Made by a program: the position numbers and the translations under genes. This document shows positions 31,217 through 36,632 of a stretch of DNA of 36,632 nucleotides, in pieces. Within the stretch, counting starts at the first letter, position 1. Each line of letters starts with the position of its first letter. Origin of the DNA: UBA2396 sp038042175 (lineage in GTDB: Bacteria; Planctomycetota; Phycisphaerae; Phycisphaerales; UBA1924); NCBI GenBank assembly GCA_964358855.1, contig CAYHQQ010000042.1:1-36632 (forward strand). The letters are read 5' to 3'. The notes under the pieces are model-generated. The model made no database searches. It was not told where the DNA came from and saw only the letters and a program-made list of their open reading frames with translations.

Positions 31217-32485
31217 ATGAAACCGACCTTCCCCAACGCCGCTCTTGGGCTCGCTGCGCTCTCACTGTCGTTTCTGGCCTTGCCAGCGCTGGCCCAGGAT
31301 AAGGTCGCGCCCGTCGCGCCGGCGACCAGCGGCACACCGGCGCCGGGCGTTGACTCCAAGATTCGGGGCGAGATCCAGTCCTTGCTCGATGAGATGACCA
31401 GGGTTGTCCTGGCCACCGACGTCGAGGCGTACATGAAGCTCATCGACACGTCGGATCTTTGTTTCACCAACGAGCAGAAGTACTGGGCAAAGGACCTCAA
31501 GCTCTTTCCGCCCGCGGAGTTCACGCTCAAGCTGGGCGATGAGCTCAAGGCGTCCGAAGGTGGCGTCGAGGGTGAGCTGGCCATGACCTGGGCCGTCAAG
31601 GAGAAGGACGGCACCCCGCGCAAGCCCCGCGACATCAAGTACAACGTTCGCTTCGTCAACAAGGACGGGCACTGGCTCTATGCGGGTGAGGTTTGGCGCG
31701 AGCTTGCCGGGGACAACGTTCTGGTCAAGTACGAGGACGACTCGCTCGCGGAGCTGGCCAAGGGCATCGCCCAGGTCTTCCCCGCGATCCGCGCCCGCGT
31801 CGAAGAGGGCTTCATGATCAAGGTCCCCCGCGTCCAGCAGGTGAAGCTTTACACCTCGATGAAGCACCTGCAGGTGGGCATCTGCCTGAGCTACAAGGAT
31901 GGGCTGGGCGGCTGGAATGAACCGGGCGAGTCCATCCGCCAGCTCGTGCGGCGCAACCAGACGGGCGAGGGTTCGCGCCACGTCCTGGCCCACGAGTTTG
32001 GACATGTGTGCACGTTTGAGCTTGGCGCCAAGTCCAACGAGATGCCCTGGTGGGTTCTCGAGGGCGTCGCCGAGCTTTCCGCCGAGTACCTGTCCGACAC
32101 GGCTGTCCAGCGCAACCAGCGCGAGGTCGAGTCACTCGCCCGCAAGGGCAAGCTGCCGGCGTGGAAGGAACTGGCGACCTGGGGCGAGGTGAGCGATTCG
32201 AACTACGGCAAGGTGTACACGCTCGGGTACAACATGGTCGGCTACATCTCCGACCAGTACGGGCGAGAGCGGCGTGTGAAGTGGCTCAAGGCCATGGCCC
32301 TTGGAGCGACCATCGAGGCGGCAACCATTTCCGAGCTGGGCCTGTCGTTCGATGAGCTCAATGCCAAATGGCGTGCGACGCTCCCCGAGCAGGATCCGCC
32401 CAAGCCCGTCGAAGCGACCGACAAGCCCGGCGAGGCGAAGGACGCCAAGCCGGACGTCAAACCAGACGTCAAGAAGGACAAGTAG
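31217..32485 (+). CDS. Secreted gluzincin-type metallopeptidase (peptidase MA-like)
   Basis: Exported protein of 422 residues. The signal peptide MKPTFPNAALGLAALSLSFL continues with A-L-P-A-L-A and is probably cut before Q27. The first domain (about 45-170) is a SnoaL/NTF2-like region by its W-x-V-K-E-K and W-L-Y-A-G-E-V-W strands; this is a weak inference. The peptidase domain carries H259-E-F-G-H263 and the downstream W-W-V-L-E282-G-V-A-E, the gluzincin third ligand, as in the peptidase MA family. The C-terminus is a Lys/Asp/Pro-rich tail. The gene is divergent from the M48 gene across 115 bp and converges on the next gene with a 9-bp gap. Confidence 0.83.
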   Translation: MKPTFPNAALGLAALSLSFLALPALAQDKVAPVAPATSGTPAPGVDSKIRGEIQSLLDEMTRVVLATDVEAYMKLIDTSDLCFTNEQKYWAKDLKLFPPAEFTLKLGDELKASEGGVEGELAMTWAVKEKDGTPRKPRDIKYNVRFVNKDGHWLYAGEVWRELAGDNVLVKYEDDSLAELAKGIAQVFPAIRARVEEGFMIKVPRVQQVKLYTSMKHLQVGICLSYKDGLGGWNEPGESIRQLVRRNQTGEGSRHVLAHEFGHVCTFELGAKSNEMPWWVLEGVAELSAEYLSDTAVQRNQREVESLARKGKLPAWKELATWGEVSDSNYGKVYTLGYNMVGYISDQYGRERRVKWLKAMALGATIEAATISELGLSFDELNAKWRATLPEQDPPKPVEATDKPGEAKDAKPDVKPDVKKDK

Positions 32486-32494
32486 GCGTCCCGC

Positions 32495-33559
32495 TCAGTG
32501 CTGTGCGGGCGCACCCTCTGATGCGTGTGCGTCGGGCTTCTTCTTTGTTTCTTTCTTCTTGGGCGTGCTCTTCTTGGCGTCGGATTTCCTGGCGTCCTTG
32601 CCCTTGGGCTTGGCCTCGCCGTGACCGCCGGCCTCGGCGCCCTCGCTCGCCCCGTGGGCATCGGCCGCCGGCTCCTCGATGTGCGGCAGCCCGTGGCGGA
32701 CGACCTCGCCCGTGTGCCCAGCGCCGGCGTGCTCGTCGGCGAGGCGCACTTGCGGGTCATTGGAGACCGGGCTGGGCGGCGTGCGAATGAAGAAGACGAA
32801 GACGGCGAAGCTTGCGCCGACAAAGAGCGACCATGCCGCCAGCCATCCCACCGTGTCCCGCACGTGCTTGGGCCGCTTGACGAGCGGCCGGGAAATTGCC
32901 GCCGCCACGCTCAGCGCGTGCGGCTCGGCGAGCTTTCCCACGCGCATGAGCATCGATCCTGCCGCTCGCCCGCCTGCCATGGCAAGGCCCTTGAACCATG
33001 GGCTCCCGGTCGCGTCGATTTTTGGCGCCTCGACGAGCGTCGTGACTTGCGGTGCCAACTGCGCTCGCGGGGCCACAGTCTCAACGCGGGGTTCGGGCGC
33101 TACGCCGACCGCCGCAGTCGCAATGACGCCTGCTTGTGCGACACTCGCGCGCGCAACCGGCGCCGCGGGCTCGGTCAGAAGCGAGTCGGTCAACGCCGCG
33201 AGTTCATCGGAGAAGACCTGTTCCGCTTCGTTGTGCGTCGCGTCGGACGCCGTGCCCGCCGCCGCCAAGGGGGCGGACACTCGCAGGGTCTCGCTCGAGT
33301 CGGCGCGCTCAGGCTCCGCGACGGGGGTGGTCACACTCGGTGTCACGGCCATGACGCCCTTCAAGAGGTCGTCCACTTGTTCGTTGAGATCGTCGAGCGC
33401 TTCGGCCGACTCTTGGGTCGGGGCCGCGATCGGCCCCGCGGGCGCATCACCACCAAGCTGCGTCTGCAGCTTCTCGCACGCCTGGTTCATCTCTCCGAGG
33501 AGAGCGTCCACTTGCGCATCGAGTGACTCCGCCTGCACTTTGTCGGCCGCTTGTTCCAT
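32495..33559 (-). CDS. Unrecognised single-pass membrane protein with repeated acidic helical motif
   Basis: I do not recognise this 354-residue protein. The N-terminal 185 residues are acidic and Ala/Pro-rich and contain three similar short helices: L-D-A-Q-V-D-A-L-L-G-E-M (13-24), L-D-D-L-N-E-Q-V-D-D-L-L-K-G (55-68) and F-S-D-E-L-A-A-L-T-D-S-L-L (116-128). A helical region (about 188-235) leads to one membrane helix (238-258). The C-terminal 95 residues are His/Gly and then Lys-rich (K-K-S-T-P-K-K-K-E-T-K-K-K). No signal peptide is present, so the N-terminus is probably cytoplasmic. Upstream is the 206-bp gap with DnaA boxes. Confidence 0.75.
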   Translation of the reverse strand: MEQAADKVQAESLDAQVDALLGEMNQACEKLQTQLGGDAPAGPIAAPTQESAEALDDLNEQVDDLLKGVMAVTPSVTTPVAEPERADSSETLRVSAPLAAAGTASDATHNEAEQVFSDELAALTDSLLTEPAAPVARASVAQAGVIATAAVGVAPEPRVETVAPRAQLAPQVTTLVEAPKIDATGSPWFKGLAMAGGRAAGSMLMRVGKLAEPHALSVAAAISRPLVKRPKHVRDTVGWLAAWSLFVGASFAVFVFFIRTPPSPVSNDPQVRLADEHAGAGHTGEVVRHGLPHIEEPAADAHGASEGAEAGGHGEAKPKGKDARKSDAKKSTPKKKETKKKPDAHASEGAPAQH

Positions 33560-33668
33560 TCCTTGTCAATCCACCAAGTCCACAACCGTCGCCATCATCG
33601 GTCTAAATCGAATCGCGCTCAAGGCCCCAAGGTCTCCCTGGCCCCATAGCCCCCGGCATACCCGGCAA

Positions 33669-33718
33669 TTATCCCCACAACAAGTGGATAAAACTTCCTC
33701 CAGACCGAGTTATCCACA
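33669..33718. promoter_or_regulatory. Cluster of three DnaA-box-like sites
   Basis: TTATCCCCA (33669-33677, one mismatch), TTATCCACT on the minus strand (33683-33691, one mismatch) and TTATCCACA (33710-33718, perfect). They lie in a locally AT-richer part of the 206-bp divergent gap between the membrane protein gene and rsmE. This could be a DnaA-controlled promoter region or a replication origin element. Confidence 0.6.
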
Positions 33719-33753
33719 TTGATCAGGAATCTTCCTTAGAGCAGTCTCGCCCC

Positions 33754-33759
33754 TAGCCT
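33754..33759 (+). promoter_or_regulatory. Putative -10 box of a leaderless transcript (rsmE)
   Basis: TAGCCT ends 6 nt before the ATG at 33766. No Shine-Dalgarno sequence is present. Confidence 0.4.
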
Positions 33760-33765
33760 CACCCC

Positions 33766-34524
33766 ATGGCCGATCACCGCGTGCTGCTCGAAACGCTCTC
33801 GTCCGCCGCTTTGGGCGCGTGCATCGACATCGCCGGCGATGAGGCTCACCACCTCACGCGGGTGAAGCGCCTTGAGGCCGGGGCGCCGATCGAGCTTCTC
33901 GACGGGCGTGGCTTGCGCGCTTCGGCCATCATCGAGCGCACCACCAAGACTCGTGGCGGCGAATGGCTCGTCTCCGCCCGCATCGAAGGACTCACGCGCG
34001 AGGCGCCGATCTCGCCTCGCGTTGAAGTCTGGGCAAGCTCGCCCAAGGGCGATCGCCTGTCTTCCATGATCGATGGACTCTCGCAGGTCGGCGCGGCCGC
34101 GTGGGCGCCGCTCCACACCACGCGCACCATCGTCGACCCGCGGGACCACAAGCTCGAGCGACTCGTCCGCATCACCGCCGAGGCGGCCAAGCAGAGCGGG
34201 CGAGCCTGGACTCTGGAGATCGCCAAGGGCGGCTCGCTCGCGGTCGCCCTCGACACCACCGACACTCTGGTTGTTGCGGACGCATCGGGCCCGGACTTCA
34301 CCGGCGAGTCAATGGGCCCGCGCGTGCGACTCTTCATCGGCCCGGAGGGCGGCTTCACGCCGCAGGAACTCGAACAGGCCAGGTCTCGTGGCGCACGCCT
34401 GCTGAGATTCGGCCCCCACACCATGCGGATCGAGACTGCGGCGGTCGTGGCTGCTGCGATGCTCGTCCACCATCAAGTCGCCGCGGTATCATCCCCGCGA
34501 ACATCCACCGGAGCACCCGCATGA
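33766..34524 (+). CDS. rsmE: 16S rRNA (uracil-1498-N3)-methyltransferase RsmE
   Basis: SPOUT-class methyltransferase that methylates N3 of U1498 in 16S rRNA using S-adenosylmethionine. The 252-residue protein has the N-terminal PUA-like domain (A-H-H-L-T-R-V-K-R-L near 28-37) and the C-terminal knot domain with F-I-G-P-E-G-G-F-T-P-Q-E-L and F-G-P-H-T-M-R-I-E-T-A, the two hallmark cofactor loops. The usual L-R-x-E-T-A is M-R-I-E-T-A here. It overlaps the next gene by 4 nt. Confidence 0.94.
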   Translation: MADHRVLLETLSSAALGACIDIAGDEAHHLTRVKRLEAGAPIELLDGRGLRASAIIERTTKTRGGEWLVSARIEGLTREAPISPRVEVWASSPKGDRLSSMIDGLSQVGAAAWAPLHTTRTIVDPRDHKLERLVRITAEAAKQSGRAWTLEIAKGGSLAVALDTTDTLVVADASGPDFTGESMGPRVRLFIGPEGGFTPQELEQARSRGARLLRFGPHTMRIETAAVVAAAMLVHHQVAAVSSPRTSTGAPA

Positions 34525-35837
34525 ACCGAATTCACCTCGCCGCCCTCGCTCTCTGCGCAGCCTCGATCGCCCCCGCGTTCGCGCAGCCACCGGTCCCCAA
34601 GCCCCCGGCCGTCCCAACAGCCCCCGAGCCCGCAAGCTCTGCAAAGCTTTCCCCCGCCGCGGCCGCCAAGGCCAAAGAGCTCAAGTCCAAGGCCATCGCG
34701 TTCCTCCGCTCCAAGCAGGACGCGGCCACCGGCGCGTGGGGCGTGAAGGACGGCGTCGCACCCTTTCCCGGCTACACGGGCCTGGTCCTGACCGGCTTTG
34801 CGATGGAAAGCCCGACTGGCAAACTCTCGCCCGCCGAGATCGCCAAGGACAAGGAACTTTCCGCCGCCCTGGCGTACCTCATCAAGACGCAGATGCCCGA
34901 CGGCGGCATCTACAACAAGATGCTCCCCAGCTATAACACCGCGATCTGTCTTTCGGCGCTCGCCCACTTCGATACGCCCGAGTCCAAGTCGGCCATCGCC
35001 AAAGGTCTGCCGTTCTTGAAGTCGCTCCAGTACTCTGAGTCGGCGGTCAGCGTCGAGGGCCTCCCCGACACCGCCGCTCCGGTCGACAAGTCCAACGCGT
35101 TCTACGGCGGGTGGGGTTACGGGCGGAGCGGGCGGCCCGATCTCTCCAACACGCAGTGGGCGATGGACGCCTTGGTCGATTGCGGCGTGCCCAGTGATGA
35201 CCCCGCGTTCCAGCGAGCGCTGGTTTTCGTCAAGCGGTGCCAGATGGCCGAGAGTGTGAACGACCAGCCGTACGCCAAAGGCTCCAAGCAGGGCGGCTTC
35301 ATTTACGCCACGAGCGAGAGCAAGGACAAGGTGGGCTCGGGGCAGAGTCAGATCGGCACCATCGAAGAGACGCTCGACGACGGCACGAAGGTGAGCCGTC
35401 TGCGGTGCTATGGCTCGATGACGTACGCGGGATTCAAGGGGCTGCTGTACGCCGGGCTCAAGAAGGACGACCCGGAGGTCAAGCTCGCCTTTGAGTGGAT
35501 CCAGAAGAACTACAGCGTTGCCGAGAACCCCGGCGCGGGCACCGACGGCCTCTATTACTACTACGTCACCTTTGCCCGAGCTCTGGCGGCGTCGGGAGTT
35601 GACATCATTCCCCCGGCACCGCTGGCGCTTCCGGCGACTCCGCCTGATCCGTCGAAGCCCCCGTCGATCCCGCAGCCCCCGATGCCGCACAACTGGCGCG
35701 AAGACCTGATTGCCCGCCTCGCCGAACTGCAGGAGCCCGATGGGAGCTTCAAGCCCTTCAAGGACCGGTGGCTGGAGACTGACCCGGTGCTCATCACGGC
35801 CTATTCGCTGGTGGCGTTGCAGCACGCGGTGAAGTGA
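34521..35837 (+). CDS. Secreted alpha/alpha-toroid protein with prenyltransferase/squalene-oxidase repeats
   Basis: Exported protein of 438 residues. The signal peptide MNRIHLAALALCAASIAPAF ends with Ala and is cut before Q-P-P; a Pro/Ala-rich linker follows. The body has several helix-pair repeats with the Q-W-like phrases G-G-W-G-Y-G-R-S-G-R-P-D-L-S-N-T-Q-W-A-M-D-A-L and Q-M-P-D-G-G-I-Y-N, typical of the squalene/hopene cyclase and prenyltransferase toroid. The cyclase acid motif (DxDD) is not present, so cyclisation is unlikely; a structural or binding role is more plausible. The ATG at 34521 has GGAG about 8 nt upstream and overlaps the rsmE stop by 4 nt, an unexpected pair of a tRNA/rRNA-type housekeeping gene and an exported protein. 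Confidence 0.85.
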   Translation: MNRIHLAALALCAASIAPAFAQPPVPKPPAVPTAPEPASSAKLSPAAAAKAKELKSKAIAFLRSKQDAATGAWGVKDGVAPFPGYTGLVLTGFAMESPTGKLSPAEIAKDKELSAALAYLIKTQMPDGGIYNKMLPSYNTAICLSALAHFDTPESKSAIAKGLPFLKSLQYSESAVSVEGLPDTAAPVDKSNAFYGGWGYGRSGRPDLSNTQWAMDALVDCGVPSDDPAFQRALVFVKRCQMAESVNDQPYAKGSKQGGFIYATSESKDKVGSGQSQIGTIEETLDDGTKVSRLRCYGSMTYAGFKGLLYAGLKKDDPEVKLAFEWIQKNYSVAENPGAGTDGLYYYYVTFARALAASGVDIIPPAPLALPATPPDPSKPPSIPQPPMPHNWREDLIARLAELQEPDGSFKPFKDRWLETDPVLITAYSLVALQHAVK

Positions 35838-35853
35838 GGGTGCAAGTTCGGGT

Positions 35854-35882
35854 GCCACCACCCGCGCTTCGCGCGTGGTGGC
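35854..35882. repeat. REP-like hairpin between the toroid gene and the transposase
   Basis: GCCACCACCCGCGC (35854-35867) pairs with GCGCGTGGTGGC (35871-35882), with a CC bulge and a TTC loop. It has no U-run, so it is a poor terminator. Position 67 bp before a REP-associated transposase gene suggests a REP element. Confidence 0.6.
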
Positions 35883-35936
35883 GAGGCGCACGACATCCAG
35901 CTGCGAACGAATGTGGTCCTCGTCACCAACAGTTGT

Positions 35937-35942
35937 TATATT
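35937..35942 (+). promoter_or_regulatory. Putative -10 box of a leaderless transcript (transposase)
   Basis: TATATT ends 6 nt before the ATG at 35949. No Shine-Dalgarno sequence is present. Confidence 0.55.
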
Positions 35943-35948
35943 ACGTTC

Positions 35949-36545
35949 ATGGAAGATCCTCCTCACCTCCACCGAAAGCAACTCCATCGCATCGAGCAAA
36001 CACACGATCTGCGATTTCTGACATTCTCCACATACGACCGCCTCCCTCTGTTCCTCAACGATCGCATCCGCGACCTCTTCGCCACGCATTTGGAGGCGGC
36101 CCGTGTTGCGTTCTCATTCAATCTCTACGCATGGGTCGTGATGCCCGAGCACATCCATCTGCTTCTCTGGCCGCTTCTCCCCGAACACCCGGTGTCAGCC
36201 CTTCTCTCGCAACTCAAGCGAGGATTCGCGCGACAAGTCGTGGAGCGCTGGCGGGAAATCAGAGCCTCCGTTCTGCCCCGGCTCACCATGCCCGACGGCT
36301 CGATCAGATTCTGGCAACGCGGCGGCGGGTACGACCGCAACATCTTCTCGTCCGAAGAAACCAGCGAAAAGCTCAACTACATCCATCAGAATCCCGTGAC
36401 CAGAGGGCTTGTGACCCGGCCGCAAGACTGGGTATGGTCGTCAGCCCGCTGGTACGCAGGCGATCGAGCCGGCCCCGTCCAGATCGATTCACTTCCTCCA
36501 AAGCGACCCTTGCTCCGCACCCCACCCCAGCCCGATGCGACCTGA
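35949..36545 (+). CDS. REP-associated tyrosine transposase (RAYT, IS200-like Y1 family)
   Basis: Single-strand DNA transposase/nuclease of 198 residues. It has the HUH metal motif M-P-E-H68-I-H70-L-L-L, then R-F-W-Q-R-G-G-G-Y-D-R-N-I, and the catalytic tyrosine in K-L-N-Y144-I-H-Q-N-P-V, followed by W-V-W-S-S-A-R-W-Y. These are the hallmarks of RAYT proteins, which act on REP hairpins rather than moving as classical insertion sequences. I placed the start at the ATG at 35949, where similarity begins; an earlier GTG/ATG-type start is possible. No IS ends or partner gene (TnpB) is visible. It ends 8 bp before a poly-G/C tract. Confidence 0.92.
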   Translation: MEDPPHLHRKQLHRIEQTHDLRFLTFSTYDRLPLFLNDRIRDLFATHLEAARVAFSFNLYAWVVMPEHIHLLLWPLLPEHPVSALLSQLKRGFARQVVERWREIRASVLPRLTMPDGSIRFWQRGGGYDRNIFSSEETSEKLNYIHQNPVTRGLVTRPQDWVWSSARWYAGDRAGPVQIDSLPPKRPLLRTPPQPDAT

Positions 36546-36552
36546 GTTCGCC

Positions 36553-36632
36553 GGGGGGCCCCCCCCCCCCCCCGCCCGCCGGGGGGGGGGGGGGCGGGGG
36601 AGCCGCCCCACCCCCCCCCCCCCCCCCCCCCC
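36553..36632. other. Poly-G/poly-C low-complexity end
   Basis: The last 80 bases consist almost only of runs of C and G (runs of up to about 20 C), with no gene. This is probably an assembly or sequencing artefact at a contig end. The first 16 bases of the window are G-rich too. Confidence 0.75.

Noticed and set aside
31102..31662. In-frame upstream extension of the M48 peptidase
   Set aside because: It overlaps the start of the divergent secreted peptidase antisense and has no membrane or peptidase character; the ATG at 31101 gives a natural start.
1..36632. CRISPR array, tRNA, rRNA, prophage or integrase
   Set aside because: I saw no regularly spaced 25-40 bp repeats, no tRNA cloverleaf or rRNA-like stretch in any gap, and no integrase or phage structural genes.

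Overview
The window looks like chromosomal DNA of a high-GC, Gram-negative planctomycete, most likely of the Phycisphaerae type. The evidence is lpxA (lipid A synthesis), a secreted protein with a Pro-Thr-Pro-Gly / hydrophobic / Arg C-terminal sorting tail, DUF3467, DUF1569 and YHYH proteins, and dispersed GC-rich intergenic repeats. The assignment is inference from gene content; there is no rRNA or tRNA in the window to test it.

Layout. 0-3.7 kb: a GNAT acetyltransferase, a repeat-rich gap, a single-domain globin, a DUF3467 protein with a clear terminator, and a divergent Ppx/GppA phosphatase. 3.7-7 kb: an orphan archaeal-type DNA topoisomerase VI subunit B, then a secreted protein with a C-terminal sorting tail and a strong terminator. 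7-10.8 kb: a KefB-like antiporter overlapping mnmG. 10.8-19.3 kb: one tightly packed minus-strand operon for a type IV pilus / type II secretion-like machine (PilZ, GspE, GspF, four pseudopilins, a PilX-like protein, a PilM-PilN fusion, PilO-like and PilP-like proteins). Most junctions are 4-nt overlaps. No secretin, prepilin peptidase or retraction ATPase is present. 19.6-22.5 kb: a ParA ATPase fused to a C-terminal glycogen-binding (CBM48-like) domain, followed by an unrecognised 453-aa protein. 22.7-26.3 kb: lpxA, an MBL-fold hydrolase, rsfS and aroB as one operon. 26.4-31.1 kb: DUF1569, a YHYH protein, an M20 peptidase and a membrane M48 peptidase. 31.2-36.6 kb: a secreted gluzincin, a single-pass membrane protein, a divergent gap with three DnaA boxes, rsmE overlapping a secreted alpha/alpha-toroid protein, and a REP-associated tyrosine transposase at the edge, ending in poly-G/poly-C.

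Two wider patterns stand out. First, eight genes with no visible Shine-Dalgarno sequence carry a TANNNT (-10-like) hexamer exactly 5 or 6 nt before the start codon, which suggests leaderless transcription. Genes with a good Shine-Dalgarno sequence lack it. Second, the ParA-CBM48 fusion and its downstream partner sit directly upstream of the PilZ/pilus operon on the same strand, so they may position that machine in the cell. The first is read directly from the sequence; the second is a hypothesis.
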